DNA of 64,000 bases, taken from contig NZ_JAUQSY010000006.1 of NCBI RefSeq assembly GCF_030580865.1, positions 186,001-250,000 of the forward strand, in the 5' to 3' direction. The position numbers were made by a program, and so were the translations under genes. Origin of the DNA: Hymenobacter aranciens (GTDB lineage: Bacteria > Bacteroidota > Bacteroidia > Cytophagales > Hymenobacteraceae). Below the pieces are notes generated by a model, which saw only the letters and a list, made by a program, of their open reading frames with translations, searched no databases and was not told the origin of the DNA. Of this stretch, positions 24,667 to 33,971 are shown piece by piece; position 1 is the first letter of the stretch; the number at the start of each line of letters is the position of its first letter.

Positions 24667-25902
24667 TTAATCCGCCACGTAGTCACTCAGGTACGCATAC
24701 CGTTCCGTCAGCTTCCCGTCCTTGGCAATCGTAGCCCGCGCAATCACGCCCTCCGTATCGTCGCCCAGCAAGTGCGGGAATACATTGTCCAGCAATTGCC
24801 GGCCGAAGTCGCGCGAGGCGTTGCGCGGCAGCTCGCAGGGCAGGTTGTCCACGGCCATCACCGTGAGGGTGTGGGGGCCGGAGTAGGGCGGCATGGGCTG
24901 CCCGGTGGCCGGGTCGTAGTCGAAGGCCGGGTCGGCGATGGTCGTGGCCTTGTGCGTGACCGGAATCGAGCCGTCGATGTCGCAGGTGACGTCGGCGATG
25001 GTGTTGATTTTAAAATCGGCCCGCTGCGTGTCGCTTTCCTCAAACAAGCGCGGAGCCGCGGGGTGCCAGTAGGCGCAGGCAATCAGCAAATCGGTAACCG
25101 GCAGAAACTGCCCGAAGCTCGACTCGTACGCCGCCGGCTCGGCGTGGAAGTTGGCCGTGTCCCACACCCGGCCATCGCGGCGGCGGTTATAGTCGGAGCT
25201 GCGCAGCTGCGTGTACACCGGCTCGTTGAACGTGAGGTACAGATAGTCGTACACGCTCACTTTTTTAATTCCCATCAGGTCGAGCACCTCCAGGGCGCCC
25301 TGCGCCACCCGGCCCGAGCCCGTGACGGCAATCTTGATGGGCGGCAGCTTTTTCACCTTGAAAAACTCCTCCTGCATGTCCTCCATGTCCACGCACTGCC
25401 AAGCCGGCTTCAGCTCGTACAGGCCGTGCTTGCGGCCGTAGGTAAGCAGGCCGTTGTAGGCCCCCACAATGCCCGCCCAGTGCCCAAAGGCCACGATGCG
25501 CTCGCCGCGGGCGTTGGTCAGCATCTCGTAGTCGATGAGGGTGATGTTTTTGGCCAGCACCTGCCGCAGCAGCTCGCGGTTGGCGGGCTGCTTTTTCACG
25601 GTGTGCGAGAAAAACAGGTACGTCTTGTTCGGAATCAGCTGGCCCACGGGCACTTCCTTCACACCCATCAGGATGTCGCAGTCGGCCACCTCGGGCTGCA
25701 CCACGATGCCCATGTCGCGGTACTCCTGGTCGCTGAAGCTGCGGATGGGGCTTTCCTGCACCGCCAGCTGCAGGCCGGGATAGGCGCTGAGGAGCTCGGC
25801 GCACTTCTTGGGCGTGAGGGGCACGCGCTTGTCGGGTGGGGTTTTGCCTTCGCGGATGAGGCCGATTTTGGGCAGCGGGGTGGGATTTTTGGAGATGGAC
25901 AT
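24667..25902 (-). CDS. NAD(P)-dependent oxidoreductase, alanine/saccharopine-dehydrogenase-like
   Basis: 411 residues if started at the ATG at 25902 (a second ATG seven codons upstream is possible). The N-terminal domain is of the AlaDH/PNT type: [19 protein letters not shown], then [21 protein letters not shown] Rossmann loop GSGRVAQG lies at 195-202. The C-terminal part ([20 protein letters not shown] ... [16 protein letters not shown]) resembles lysine-forming saccharopine dehydrogenases and their Bacteroidota relatives. Substrate uncertain: lysine/saccharopine or another 2-oxo/amino acid pair. It diverges from gcvP, with both promoters inside a 160-base gap. Confidence 0.75.
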   Translation of the reverse strand: MSISKNPTPLPKIGLIREGKTPPDKRVPLTPKKCAELLSAYPGLQLAVQESPIRSFSDQEYRDMGIVVQPEVADCDILMGVKEVPVGQLIPNKTYLFFSHTVKKQPANRELLRQVLAKNITLIDYEMLTNARGERIVAFGHWAGIVGAYNGLLTYGRKHGLYELKPAWQCVDMEDMQEEFFKVKKLPPIKIAVTGSGRVAQGALEVLDLMGIKKVSVYDYLYLTFNEPVYTQLRSSDYNRRRDGRVWDTANFHAEPAAYESSFGQFLPVTDLLIACAYWHPAAPRLFEESDTQRADFKINTIADVTCDIDGSIPVTHKATTIADPAFDYDPATGQPMPPYSGPHTLTVMAVDNLPCELPRNASRDFGRQLLDNVFPHLLGDDTEGVIARATIAKDGKLTERYAYLSDYVAD

Positions 25903-25942
25903 GCGAGAAAGAATCGGCCGCACTGGGCCAGCAATTTTGCCA

Positions 25943-25950
25943 CAAAGCTA
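25943..25950 (-). promoter_or_regulatory. -7 promoter element for the oxidoreductase gene
   Basis: On the minus strand this reads TAGCTTTG, an exact TAnnTTTG match about 40 bases before the ATG at 25902. Confidence 0.55.
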
Positions 25951-25985
25951 CACCTTTACCCGGCCGGAGCCGGCCATTTTGGGGC

Positions 25986-25993
25986 TACCTTTG
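25986..25993 (+). promoter_or_regulatory. -7 promoter element for gcvP
   Basis: TACCTTTG, an exact TAnnTTTG match, 70 bases before the gcvP ATG. That leader shows no recognisable glycine riboswitch. Confidence 0.6.
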
Positions 25994-26063
25994 TAAGTGG
26001 AAATCCCACCCATTCCCGGTTTCCACGTCCCCAAGTCATCAAGGCCTCAAGACCCTCAAACCC

Positions 26064-28973
26064 ATGAAACTCGCTTCCGTCGACGTTTTTGAACACCGCC
26101 ACAATGCTCCCTCGGCCGAATCGGTAGCCGCCATGCTGCGCACCATCGGCGTCGATTCCATTGAGCAGCTGATTGCCGAAACTGTGCCGGCCAGCATCCG
26201 CCTGCAGAAGAAGCTCGACCTGCCCGCTGCCCTCACGGAGCGGGCTTTTCTGGCGAAGTTCAAGCAGATTGCCAGCCAGAACAAGGTCTATAAAAGCTAC
26301 ATCGGCCTGGGCTACCACGACACCACCCTGCCCCCGGTGGTGCAGCGCAACATCCTCGAAAACCCCGGCTGGTACACCGCCTACACGCCCTACCAGGCCG
26401 AAATTGCCCAGGGCCGCCTCGAAGCCCTGATTAACTACCAGACGGTCGTCATCGACCTCACCGGCCTCGAAATTGCCAACGCCAGCCTGCTCGACGAGGG
26501 CACCGCCGCCGCCGAGGCCATGCACATGCTGCATTCGCAAACCAAGAAGAAGAACGCCAACAAGTTCTTCGTCTCCAGTCAGGTGCTGCCCCAGACCATC
26601 GACCTGCTGCACACCCGCGCCACACCGGTGGGCATCGAGCTGGTGGTGGGCGACCACCGCGAGGCAGACCTGAGCGCCGAGGGCTTCTTCGGGGCCATCG
26701 TGCAATACCCCGGGGCCGACGGCGAAGTGTTCGACTACCAGGAATTTGTGGATAAAGCCCACGCCAGCGACGTGTTCGTGGTGATGGCTGCCGACCTGCT
26801 GGCCCTCACGCTGCTCAAGTCGCCGGGCGAGCTTGGCGCCGACGTGTGCGTGGGCAACTCCCAGCGCTTCGGCGTGCCAATGGGCTACGGCGGGCCGCAC
26901 GCCGGCTTCTTCTCCTGCCGCGAGCAGTTCAAGCGCGTTATCCCCGGCCGCCTCATCGGCCAGAGCGTGGACGCGGCCGGCAACAAGGCCTACCGCATGG
27001 CCCTGCAAACCCGCGAGCAGCACATCCGCCGCGAAAAAGCCACCTCGAACATCTGCACCGCCCAGGTGCTGCTAAGCGTGCTGGCCGGCATGTATGCCGT
27101 GTACCACGGCCCGCAGCGCCTCAAGCAGTTCGCTGAAAATATCCACGTACTCGCTCAAACGCTGGAAGCCGCCCTGCATAAGCTAGGCGTGGAGCAGCAC
27201 AACGCCCATTACTTCGACACCCTGCACCTGCGCCTCGAAAGCCAGGAAATGCAGCAGGCCCTGAAAGCCGAGGCCGAAGCCCGCGGCATCAACTTCCGCT
27301 ACTACGACGAAGTCCACGTTGGCATCTCACTGAACCAGAACACCGAGGAGCACGACGTAGCCGACATCGTGGACGTGTTCGCCAAAGTGCTGGGCAAGGA
27401 AGCTGAGCAGACGCTGGCGCTGGAAAATGTGGAGGCGAAATTCCCTGCCGGCCTGGCCCGCAGCAGCGAATACCTCACGCACCCGGTGTTCAACACCCAC
27501 CACGCCGAGCACGAGATGCTGCGTTACATGAAGCAGCTCGAAAACAAGGACCTGAGCCTGGCGCACAGCATGATTCCGCTGGGCTCCTGCACCATGAAGC
27601 TCAACGCCACGGCCGAGATGATTCCGGTGACCTGGCCCGAAATCGGCCAGCTCCACCCCTTCGCGCCCCTCGACCAGGCCAAGGGCTACGAAGTCATTTT
27701 CCGCGACCTGCAAGCCTGGCTCTGCGAGGTGACGGGCTTCGCCGCCGTCAGCCTGCAGCCCAACTCCGGCGCCAACGGCGAGTACGCCGGCCTGCTGGCC
27801 ATCAAGGGCTACCACGAGGCCCGCGGCGACCACCACCGCACCGTGTCGCTCATCCCCGCCTCGGCCCACGGCACCAACCCCGCGTCGGCCGTGATGGCGG
27901 GCATGGAAGTGGTGGTGGTGAAAAGCACCGAGGAAGGCAACATCGACGTGCAGGACTTGCGCGAGAAAGCCGCCAAATACGCCGACCGCCTGAGCTGCCT
28001 GATGGTTACGTATCCTTCGACGCACGGCGTGTACGAGGAAACCATCATCGAAATCTGCGAGCTGATTCACCAGCACGGCGGCCGCGTGTACATGGACGGC
28101 GCCAACATGAATGCCCAGGTGGGCCTCACCTCGCCCGCCACCATCGGCGCCGACGTGTGCCACCTCAACCTGCACAAAACCTTCTGCATCCCGCACGGCG
28201 GCGGCGGCCCCGGCATCGGCCCCATCGGCGTGGTGGAGGACCTCGCCCCCTACCTGCCCGGCCACGCCGTGGTGCCAGTGGAGGGTCGTCCGGCCGGGGC
28301 CGTTTCGGCCGCGCCCTGGGGCTCGGCCAGCATCCTGCCCATCAGCTACGCCTACATCAGCATGATGGGCGGCGAGGGCCTGCAGCGCGCCACCGAAATG
28401 GCCATCCTGAACGCCAACTACATCAAGGCCCGCCTCGAAGCGCACTACCCGGTGCTCTACACCGGCAGCCACGGCCGCTGCGCCCACGAGATGATTCTCG
28501 ACTGCCGCCAGTTCAAGAAGTTTGGCATCGAAGTAGAGGACATCGCCAAGCGCCTCATGGACTACGGCTTCCACGCCCCCACCGTGAGTTTCCCGGTGGC
28601 CGGCACCCTGATGGTGGAGCCTACCGAAAGCGAAAGCAAAGCCGAACTCGACCGCTTCATCGACGCCATGATTTCGATTCGGAAAGAAATTGCCGACGTG
28701 GAATCGGGCAAAGCCGACGCCAAGGAAAACGTGCTCAAGCACGCCCCGCACACCGCCGCCACCGTGCTCGTGCACGAGTGGACACGCCCCTACTCGCGCG
28801 AGCAGGCCGTGTACCCGCTGGAGTACGTGCGCGCCGCCAAGTTCTGGCCCAGCGTCAGCCGCATCGACTCGGCCTTCGGCGACCGTAACCTCATCTGCGC
28901 CTGCACGCCCATCGAGGCGTATGCCGACCAGGAGGAGGAGTTGGTAGCAACGGATAAAGGACCGTCGTACTAG
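26064..28973 (+). CDS. gcvP: Glycine dehydrogenase (decarboxylating), P protein
   Basis: The PLP-dependent P protein of the glycine cleavage system decarboxylates glycine and passes the aminomethyl group to lipoylated H protein. At 969 residues it is the single-chain (fused P1-P2) form. Landmarks are [20 protein letters not shown] in the first half, [17 protein letters not shown] at the second-half start, and [16 protein letters not shown], where Lys705 should carry PLP. gcvT and gcvH are not in the window. The E1 fusion at 34932 and lipA at 31012 are other lipoate-linked genes nearby. The stop codon is the first part of a 49-bp-arm hairpin. Confidence 0.97.
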   Translation: MKLASVDVFEHRHNAPSAESVAAMLRTIGVDSIEQLIAETVPASIRLQKKLDLPAALTERAFLAKFKQIASQNKVYKSYIGLGYHDTTLPPVVQRNILENPGWYTAYTPYQAEIAQGRLEALINYQTVVIDLTGLEIANASLLDEGTAAAEAMHMLHSQTKKKNANKFFVSSQVLPQTIDLLHTRATPVGIELVVGDHREADLSAEGFFGAIVQYPGADGEVFDYQEFVDKAHASDVFVVMAADLLALTLLKSPGELGADVCVGNSQRFGVPMGYGGPHAGFFSCREQFKRVIPGRLIGQSVDAAGNKAYRMALQTREQHIRREKATSNICTAQVLLSVLAGMYAVYHGPQRLKQFAENIHVLAQTLEAALHKLGVEQHNAHYFDTLHLRLESQEMQQALKAEAEARGINFRYYDEVHVGISLNQNTEEHDVADIVDVFAKVLGKEAEQTLALENVEAKFPAGLARSSEYLTHPVFNTHHAEHEMLRYMKQLENKDLSLAHSMIPLGSCTMKLNATAEMIPVTWPEIGQLHPFAPLDQAKGYEVIFRDLQAWLCEVTGFAAVSLQPNSGANGEYAGLLAIKGYHEARGDHHRTVSLIPASAHGTNPASAVMAGMEVVVVKSTEEGNIDVQDLREKAAKYADRLSCLMVTYPSTHGVYEETIIEICELIHQHGGRVYMDGANMNAQVGLTSPATIGADVCHLNLHKTFCIPHGGGGPGIGPIGVVEDLAPYLPGHAVVPVEGRPAGAVSAAPWGSASILPISYAYISMMGGEGLQRATEMAILNANYIKARLEAHYPVLYTGSHGRCAHEMILDCRQFKKFGIEVEDIAKRLMDYGFHAPTVSFPVAGTLMVEPTESESKAELDRFIDAMISIRKEIADVESGKADAKENVLKHAPHTAATVLVHEWTRPYSREQAVYPLEYVRAAKFWPSVSRIDSAFGDRNLICACTPIEAYADQEEELVATDKGPSY

Positions 28974-29072
28974 GAAGTTAAAAGTTAAGAGTTAGAAGTT
29001 AAAACGCGGCCCCGCTTCTATTCAGAGGCGGGGCCGCGTTTTAACTTCTAACTCTTAACTTTTAACTTCCTA
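28971..29072. repeat. Heptamer-repeat hairpin (locus 2) with terminator core
   Basis: 49-base arms at 28971-29019 and 29024-29072 pair with one mismatch around the loop ATTC. The outer part is period-7 AT-rich sequence (AGTTAAA, AGTTAAG, AGTTAGA, AGTTAAA); the inner part is GC-rich. The left arm begins at the gcvP stop codon itself. It probably terminates gcvP and the convergent lipoprotein gene. Confidence 0.8.
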
Positions 29073-29075
29073 AGC

Positions 29076-29384
29076 TCACTTACTGCCACGCATTCCAAAA
29101 CACCTTCTATCCATATAACCTGTCACGGTCTGGCCGTCCTTGTCCAGCCGCACGCGCACGAAGTAGGCGTTGATGGTGTCGGTGACCTGCACCTCCTTGC
29201 CGTTGGTCATCTGGGCCAGGACGGTGGATTTTTTGGTCATGCCGTCGAGCACGGGGCAGTCCACGATGGTGTTGTGGGCGACGGGCGTGCGGTCGGTGGT
29301 GGCGGTGTTCATGCGCTCGTCGCGGGCGGCGGAGCAGGCGGCCAGTAGGCCGGTAGCAAGCAGGAGTAAAGCTGTTTTCTTCAT
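29076..29384 (-). CDS. Small lipoprotein, 102 aa
   Basis: The lipoprotein signal ends LLATGLLAAC. The mature part has two strand-rich blocks: HNTIVDCPVLDGMTKKSTVL, then KEVQVTDTINAYFVRVRLDK and QTVTGYMDRRCFG. The strand pattern resembles a short bacterial SH3-like fold, with two Cys (in VDCPV and RRCFG) that could form a disulfide. Unknown role, probably envelope. It is convergent with gcvP across the heptamer hairpin. Confidence 0.6.
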   Translation of the reverse strand: MKKTALLLLATGLLAACSAARDERMNTATTDRTPVAHNTIVDCPVLDGMTKKSTVLAQMTNGKEVQVTDTINAYFVRVRLDKDGQTVTGYMDRRCFGMRGSK

Positions 29385-29612
29385 TGACGGGCAAGATGGG
29401 ACTATTTGCGCCGGGAAGGTAAATAAATTTCGGGGACTGCCGCATCTGGCTCATCGATTAGGATGAGAGGCATGTCGGGGAAAGTAGTCGGCATGCCTAC
29501 TTTTTTGAACGTGGGGCGAGCTTTATTCGTTAATATCCCAGCCCGCAAAAGCACTTTTTGCCAAGCAGAACTGTGCCAATTGGGCTTCTCCCTTCACTTC
29601 GTTTTTTTCGAC

Positions 29613-30218
29613 ATGAACCGCATTCTCAATTTTCTGGCCCGTCCGCTGGCTGTAGCCGCCGTGGGCCTCGCGCTGAGCTTCGGCGTCAGCAGCTGCGCTA
29701 CCACGTCCGGCGTGGGCGTCACCAGCGACTTCGACCACGCCGTCAATTTCCGGGCCTACAAAACCTGGGCCTGGTACCCGCAGCAAGCCACCGACGTGGA
29801 AGGTGGTCCCTCCAATGGCCGCTACGAGTCGTTCCTCGACCAGCGCCTGCGCAACGCCGTGGCGCGCGAAATGGCCGCCAAGGGCCTGACCGAAGTCACC
29901 AAAAGCCCTGATGTGTACGTGGCCTACAGCGCCCGCGTGGAAGACAAGCAGCAGGTATCGCCCTACTACAATGGCCTGGGCTACCCCTACGGCTATGGCT
30001 ACGGTTTTTACGGCCGCGGCGCTTACCAGCCGGTGTATAACTACAAAGCTGGTACCGTGGTCATTGATATTGTGGATGCCCGCCGCAAGGAGCTGGCCTG
30101 GCGTGGCACCGGTCAGGCCCAGCTCGACCAGAACACCATCAGCGAGGAAGAATCCGGCCGCATCGTGAACAGTATTCTGGGCGCCTACCCGCCTACTGAT
30201 AATGCGGCCCGCCGGTAG
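29613..30218 (+). CDS. DUF4136 lipoprotein
   Basis: I start it at 29613, because MNRILNFLARPLAVAAV leads to a lipobox at VSSC; the earlier in-frame ATGs give no signal peptide. The mature protein shows the DUF4136 plan: SDFDHAVNFRAYKTWAWYP at the front, then NAVAREMAAKGLTEVTKSPD, a Tyr/Gly-rich stretch (YNGLGYPYGYGYGFYGRG), GTVVIDIVDARRKELAWRG, and SGRIVNSILGAYPP at the end. Members are outer-membrane or periplasmic lipoproteins of unknown function. A terminator follows at 30251. Confidence 0.85.
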   Translation: MNRILNFLARPLAVAAVGLALSFGVSSCATTSGVGVTSDFDHAVNFRAYKTWAWYPQQATDVEGGPSNGRYESFLDQRLRNAVAREMAAKGLTEVTKSPDVYVAYSARVEDKQQVSPYYNGLGYPYGYGYGFYGRGAYQPVYNYKAGTVVIDIVDARRKELAWRGTGQAQLDQNTISEEESGRIVNSILGAYPPTDNAARR

Positions 30219-30250
30219 TTCTTGGCTAGCGTTTGCCACTCATTGCCCCG

Positions 30251-30284
30251 AAAAAGTCTCTTCTTTGCCGAAGAGACTTTTTTT
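30251..30284 (+). terminator. Terminator whose T-run abuts the next start codon
   Basis: AAAAGTCTCTT pairs with AAGAGACTTTT and is followed by a long T-run; the ATG of the next gene begins immediately after it, at 30285. Either the downstream gene is read through, or its promoter overlaps this hairpin. Confidence 0.7.
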
Positions 30285-30953
30285 ATGCGCAAAATTCAGG
30301 GTTCCTTACATCTGATTATCGGCCTGTTGCTGGCCGTAGGCCTGGGAGGATGCCAAACGGTTTTTCAAGGCCTGTATGGCATCCGCGGGCTGCGGCCGGT
30401 GTCGGCCACCGAGTTGTCGAAACTAGCGGAGAGTTACGGCATAGCCCCCGACCAGGCCTGCGTACTTGATACCAGCTACCGGCAGTTTCTGGCCCACTGG
30501 CTGGGCCGCGATGTGGAAACTGCCAAAAACCATTATCAGCCGCTACAAGCATCTTATTACGACCAGACCGGACAGCTTAAGATATTTTATATCAACTGCT
30601 ACGCCGGCGGCTTCCCCAACCTGAGCTGGAACGGCACCGGCGGCCTCCAGCAGTTTCCGCCCGCGCCGCAGGCGCTGGCCGACACGGTGCTGCCGCTGCC
30701 AACCTACCTGCGCTATTTGCGCCAGACTGATGGCCAGCCTTTACCTGCACTACCGGCCGCCGACTATACCGTGGTGGTGCAGTGGAGCCGCTTCATGGGC
30801 CGGCAAAGCCGCCGCTTCATAAAAGCGGTGCAGCAGAATGCCGCGCTGGCCCAGCCCGGCCAGTCGGTGCGGCTGCTATTCGTGAACAACGACAACCTAC
30901 AGCTGTACCTGGCCGAGCGGCAGGAACGCTGGGAAAAACAGGCTCACCACTAA
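30285..30953 (+). CDS. Lipoprotein of unknown function, 222 aa
   Basis: The ATG at 30285 gives a lipoprotein signal ending LLLAVGLGGC; there is no room for a normal ribosome-binding site upstream because a terminator T-run occupies it. The mature protein contains LSKLAESYGIAPDQACVLDT, LKIFYINCYAGGFPNLSWNG, and ADYTVVVQWSRFMGRQSRRF, and ends in a helix (NNDNLQLYLAERQERWEKQ). The thioredoxin-like or peroxidase-like look of some strands is too weak to name. Probable envelope protein. Confidence 0.6.
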   Translation: MRKIQGSLHLIIGLLLAVGLGGCQTVFQGLYGIRGLRPVSATELSKLAESYGIAPDQACVLDTSYRQFLAHWLGRDVETAKNHYQPLQASYYDQTGQLKIFYINCYAGGFPNLSWNGTGGLQQFPPAPQALADTVLPLPTYLRYLRQTDGQPLPALPAADYTVVVQWSRFMGRQSRRFIKAVQQNAALAQPGQSVRLLFVNNDNLQLYLAERQERWEKQAHH

Positions 30954-30955
30954 GC

Positions 30956-30986
30956 AAAAAGCCCGGCTGCGGATGCAGCCGGGCCT
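30956..30986 (-). terminator. Terminator of lipA (minus strand)
   Basis: GCCCGGCTGC pairs with GCAGCCGGGC around GGAT. On the minus strand the stem is followed by TTTTT. Confidence 0.75.
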
Positions 30987-31011
30987 TCCCGATTATTCTT
31001 AGTAAACCAGC

Positions 31012-31914
31012 TTATACCGGCACATTCACGTGGCGCTCGGCGTGATAGGAGCTGCGCACCAGCGGGCCGCTTTCCACGTATTTCAGGCCGCGCTTGAGGC
31101 CTTCTTCCTTGTAGTGCGCGAACTGGTCAGGAGTAATGAACTCGGCTACTTCGAGGTGGCGCTTGGTGGGCTGCAGGTATTGGCCTAGGGTGAGGATGTC
31201 GAGGCCGTTGGCCACGAGGTCGTCCATGGCCTGGTAGAGCTCGTCGGGCTTCTCGCCCAGGCCCAGCATGATGCCCGATTTGGTGCGGTGTCCGGCCGTT
31301 TTGGTGCGACGAATTTGCTCCAGGCTGCGGTCGTACTTGGCTTGCGGGCGCACCAGGCGGTAGAGGCTGCCCACGGTTTCCATGTTGTGCGAAATCACTT
31401 CCTGGCCGCCCGAAATCATCACCTCCAGCGCGTCCCAGTTGGCTTTCACGTCGGGAATGAGGGTTTCGATGGTCGTTTCGGGGCTGAGCTGCTTGGTGAG
31501 TACCACGGTTTCGCGCCACACGCTGGCGCCGCGGTCTTTCAGCTCGTCGCGGTTCACGCTGGTGAGCACCGCGTGCTTCACTTTCATAAGCTTGATGGCC
31601 TCGGCCACGCGGCGGGGCTCGTCGAGGTCATACTCGGTGGGGCGACCGGTGGCCACGGCGCAAAACGAGCACGAGCGAGTGCAGATGTTGCCCAGAATCA
31701 TGAACGTAGCCGTGCCGGCGCCCCAGCACTCGCCCATGTTGGGGCAGTTACCGCTTTCGCAGATGGTGTGCAGCTTGTGCTCGTCCACGAGGCGGCGCAC
31801 GGCGGCGTATTCCTCGCCCACGGGCAGCTTCACGCGCAGCCAGTCGGGCTTGCGGGGGCGGGCGGGGGCCGGCGGGGCCGTTTGGGGCTGGTTGAGTATT
31901 GGCAGGTCAATCAT
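31012..31914 (-). CDS. lipA: Lipoyl synthase
   Basis: A radical SAM enzyme that inserts two sulfurs into octanoyl chains bound to lipoyl domains. It carries the two expected cluster sets: the auxiliary cluster Cys at 52, 57 and 63 ([12 protein letters not shown]) and the radical SAM CxxxCxxC at 78, 82 and 85 (CTRSCSFC). It also has [14 protein letters not shown] and the closing LVRSSYHAE with the conserved RSS-Y. I start it at 31914 ([10 protein letters not shown]); the earlier in-frame ATG lies inside heptamer-repeat sequence and is unlikely. An exact promoter element lies at 32014. Its products are needed by GcvH and 2-oxoacid dehydrogenase complexes. Confidence 0.96.
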   Translation of the reverse strand: MIDLPILNQPQTAPPAPARPRKPDWLRVKLPVGEEYAAVRRLVDEHKLHTICESGNCPNMGECWGAGTATFMILGNICTRSCSFCAVATGRPTEYDLDEPRRVAEAIKLMKVKHAVLTSVNRDELKDRGASVWRETVVLTKQLSPETTIETLIPDVKANWDALEVMISGGQEVISHNMETVGSLYRLVRPQAKYDRSLEQIRRTKTAGHRTKSGIMLGLGEKPDELYQAMDDLVANGLDILTLGQYLQPTKRHLEVAEFITPDQFAHYKEEGLKRGLKYVESGPLVRSSYHAERHVNVPV

Positions 31915-31916
31915 TT

Positions 31917-32111
31917 GATTAATTAACAATTGGCAATTAACAATGAGCAATTAACAGGGCGTCATTTCAGGTTGAAACAACTCCGGCTCATTTTCGCACA
32001 GAGGATAGGATAACAAAATTAACGAACAAATAGCCGGCCGTTTTCACCAAAAGCAAATGTCAACTGCTCATTAGCTAAACGCTGACCTTCGGTTGTTAAT
32101 TGTTCATTGCT
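31917..32111. repeat. Heptamer-repeat region (locus 3) upstream of lipA
   Basis: Units CAATTGG, CAATTAA, CAATGAG, CAATTAA run at 31926-31955. An inverted counterpart (TTGTTAATTGTTCATTG) lies at 32093-32109, so the lipA leader is enclosed by imperfect facing arms. The lipA promoter element lies between them. Confidence 0.6.
32014..32021 (-). promoter_or_regulatory. -7 promoter element for lipA
   Basis: On the minus strand this reads TAATTTTG, an exact TAnnTTTG match 100 bases before the lipA ATG, between the two heptamer-repeat arms. Confidence 0.45.
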
Positions 32112-32112
32112 T

Positions 32113-32928
32113 CTAAGAGCGTTGGCCGAAATACAGCGTGAGGTACACCGAGGGAAAGAACTTGCGGTTCAGCTGCTCGTCGTCGGTCACGTCGGTGGTT
32201 TTGAAGATGACCATGCGCTTGGAATAGGCCTCCATCAGGAAGCCCACCTCCACGCCGGTCACGGCGTCACGGTAGCGGCCGTATTCGAAGCTGAGGCCAC
32301 CGCGCAGGTGAAATCCGGGCACCACCTGCGTGCCGCCGATGCCGCTGAAGAGCGGCGCCCGGTCCAGAATGGCATTCTGCTCGGTATGGATGGCGGGGTC
32401 GTAAGCCTCGTTGGCGATGTCGTCGGTGTTGTACACCACCGAGCCGCCGTTTTGCGCCAGCGTGTAGTCGTAGGTGATGTAGTAGGGCATGAGCAGCCCG
32501 ATGCTGGGCCCGGCGCTGAGCAGGCCATTCACCTGCACCCCGGCATCGGCCGCCTTCCGAAACAGGATGCGCTGAAACCCGAACGACGGGCGTAGCGAAA
32601 AGGCATAATTGGCTTTGAATGGCGTATATACACCGAGACCGGTTTGTCGCTGCTCCTCTTTTTTGTTTTTGAGCATCACACCCTCAATGCTCCAGAAGCG
32701 CAGCAGCCGCTCGTCGAGCATGCGGGCCGAGCGCACCGCTACGCCGCCAATGAGGCCGGCCTGGGTGTTGAAATTCACCCCGTATACAAACTCCTTTTTG
32801 TAGGATTGCTCGTCGGAAGGGGCACTGGGCAGGGGCGCGGCCAGGCGGGTCTGGGCCTGCGCAGCGTGGGCTCCCAGGCCGATGGCAACCACCAATATTC
32901 CCCAAAAACAGCGTGATGTCAGCAGCAT
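32113..32928 (-). CDS. Secreted outer-membrane beta-barrel protein, 271 aa
   Basis: I start it at 32928, because MLLTSRCFWGILVVAIGLGA leads to a cleavage site at AQAQ. The mature chain is strand-rich: EFVYGVNFNTQAGLIGGVAV, RLLRFWSIEGVMLKNKKEE, FKANYAFSLRPSFGFQRIL, GFHLRGGLSFEYGRYRD. It ends with the barrel-closing FFPSVYLTLYFGQRS. The pattern is common to Bacteroidota outer-membrane proteins near envelope biogenesis genes; the function is unknown. It diverges from the OsmC gene, with near-consensus -7 elements on both strands around 32934-32994. Confidence 0.65.
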   Translation of the reverse strand: MLLTSRCFWGILVVAIGLGAHAAQAQTRLAAPLPSAPSDEQSYKKEFVYGVNFNTQAGLIGGVAVRSARMLDERLLRFWSIEGVMLKNKKEEQRQTGLGVYTPFKANYAFSLRPSFGFQRILFRKAADAGVQVNGLLSAGPSIGLLMPYYITYDYTLAQNGGSVVYNTDDIANEAYDPAIHTEQNAILDRAPLFSGIGGTQVVPGFHLRGGLSFEYGRYRDAVTGVEVGFLMEAYSKRMVIFKTTDVTDDEQLNRKFFPSVYLTLYFGQRS

Positions 32929-33035
32929 AAGGCAAGGATAATTGTAGGCCAAACCCCACCGAGCGGTGGCCTGTTCCGAAAGTACGTAATTTCGCTTACG
33001 CACACTTCTGCGCGTAAAGGTAACCACCTGACTCC

Positions 33036-33446
33036 ATGAATACCGCCACCGCTCACTACCTCGGCCAGCTTCGCACCGAAGTCACCCACCTGGCCTCCGG
33101 CACGGTCATCCAGACCGACGCCCCCACCGACAACCACGGCCGCGGCGAAGCCTTCTCGCCCACCGACTTAGTGTGCGTGGCCCTGGGCTCCTGCATCGTC
33201 ACCACCATGGGCATCGTGGCCCAGCGGCACGAGCTGGCCCTCGAAGGCAGCTCCTATGCCGTGACCAAGCACATGAGCACCGACGCCCCGCGCCGCATCG
33301 TGCAGATTGACGTGACTGTGCAGCTACCCGCAGCCCTCGCCCCCGCCGACCGCGCCCTGATGGAGCGCACCGCCCATTCCTGCCCGGTGGCGCTGAGCTT
33401 ACACCCCGAGGTGAAGCAGAATCTAGTGTTTGAGTACAGTTTTTAA
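33036..33446 (+). CDS. OsmC-family peroxiredoxin-like protein
   Basis: 136 residues with the OsmC/Ohr fold and both redox cysteines: C53 in LGSCIVTTMGI and C116 in HSCPVALSLHP. The Glu/Arg environment can be seen in SPTDLVCVALGSC and APRRIVQIDVTV. Family members reduce organic hydroperoxides with thiol help; this one belongs to the YhfA/OsmC branch rather than classical Ohr. It is convergent with ytxJ, a second thiol-redox gene, and the two share a hairpin that includes both stop codons. Confidence 0.88.
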   Translation: MNTATAHYLGQLRTEVTHLASGTVIQTDAPTDNHGRGEAFSPTDLVCVALGSCIVTTMGIVAQRHELALEGSSYAVTKHMSTDAPRRIVQIDVTVQLPAALAPADRALMERTAHSCPVALSLHPEVKQNLVFEYSF

Positions 33447-33516
33447 TGGTTAATAATTAGTGGTTAGTCAGTGTCGTTCAAAGAACGACACTGACTAACC
33501 ACTAATTATTAACCAT
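33446..33516. repeat. Perfect 34-bp-arm heptamer hairpin (locus 4) joining two stop codons
   Basis: Arms 33446-33479 and 33483-33516 are exact reverse complements around an AAA loop. Period-7 units (GGTTAAT, AATTAGT, GGTTAGT) make up the outer part. The left arm starts at the last base of the OsmC stop codon; the right arm covers the last codons and stop of ytxJ. It is likely to terminate both convergent genes. Confidence 0.85.
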
Positions 33517-33847
33517 TGATAACCTCTTTCACCTCGCGCAGCTGAATGCCCATGTGCGAGGCATCATAAGTGCATTCGCCACCCTGAATGAGCAGTAGCT
33601 GCGGCGACTCGTGGTGGACGCTGAACTGCTGGGCAATCTGGGCGGAAATGGGGCGAAAGCGCAGCAGGTCGAGGTAGTATATCGTCGTGTCGGCGAGGCC
33701 GCTGTCGGCCCACTGGCGCTCGATTTTGGCCTTGGCCATGGCACTGATGGAGCAAGTGGTGCTGTGCTTGAAAATCAGCACCGGGTGCTCGTGCGATTCC
33801 TGGGCAATAGCCGTAAGCTGCTCGGGGGTGGTGAGGGGGAGCCACAT
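33509..33847 (-). CDS. ytxJ: Bacillithiol-system redox protein YtxJ (monothiol bacilliredoxin-like)
   Basis: 112 residues from the ATG at 33847 (an upstream start would lie in repeat sequence). The thioredoxin-like fold has the family motif FKHSTTCSISAMAK with a single active Cys32. It also has the cis-Pro region ESPQLLLIQGGECTYDASH. YtxJ proteins are proposed to remove bacillithiol from mixed disulfides. bshC lies elsewhere in this window, so the pathway is present. The last codons are part of the perfect hairpin shared with the OsmC gene. Confidence 0.9.
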   Translation of the reverse strand: MWLPLTTPEQLTAIAQESHEHPVLIFKHSTTCSISAMAKAKIERQWADSGLADTTIYYLDLLRFRPISAQIAQQFSVHHESPQLLLIQGGECTYDASHMGIQLREVKEVING

Positions 33848-33971
33848 AGGTTTAGTAGTAAGTAATGAGTGTGGAGTAGTGAGTGTCAATTACTGAATAG
33901 TGAAGCCGAAGAACGCATTATTGTACCCGGTATTCACTACTTAGTACTCACTACCCAATACTTCATACACG
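33848..33971. repeat. Heptamer-repeat region (locus 5)
   Basis: A run of period-7 units (TAGTAAG, TAATGAG, TGTGGAG, TAGTGAG, TGTCAAT, TACTGAA, TAGTGAA) at about 33854-33903 faces an imperfect inverse at 33931-33975. It fills the gap between ytxJ and the next minus-strand gene and supplies the ytxJ leader. Confidence 0.65.

Noticed and set aside
25994..26063. Glycine riboswitch upstream of gcvP
   Set aside because: The leader is only 70 bases and lacks the paired aptamer helices; no support.
31915..31950. Upstream start for lipA
   Set aside because: The extra 12 residues come from heptamer-repeat sequence and are not part of the LipA family.
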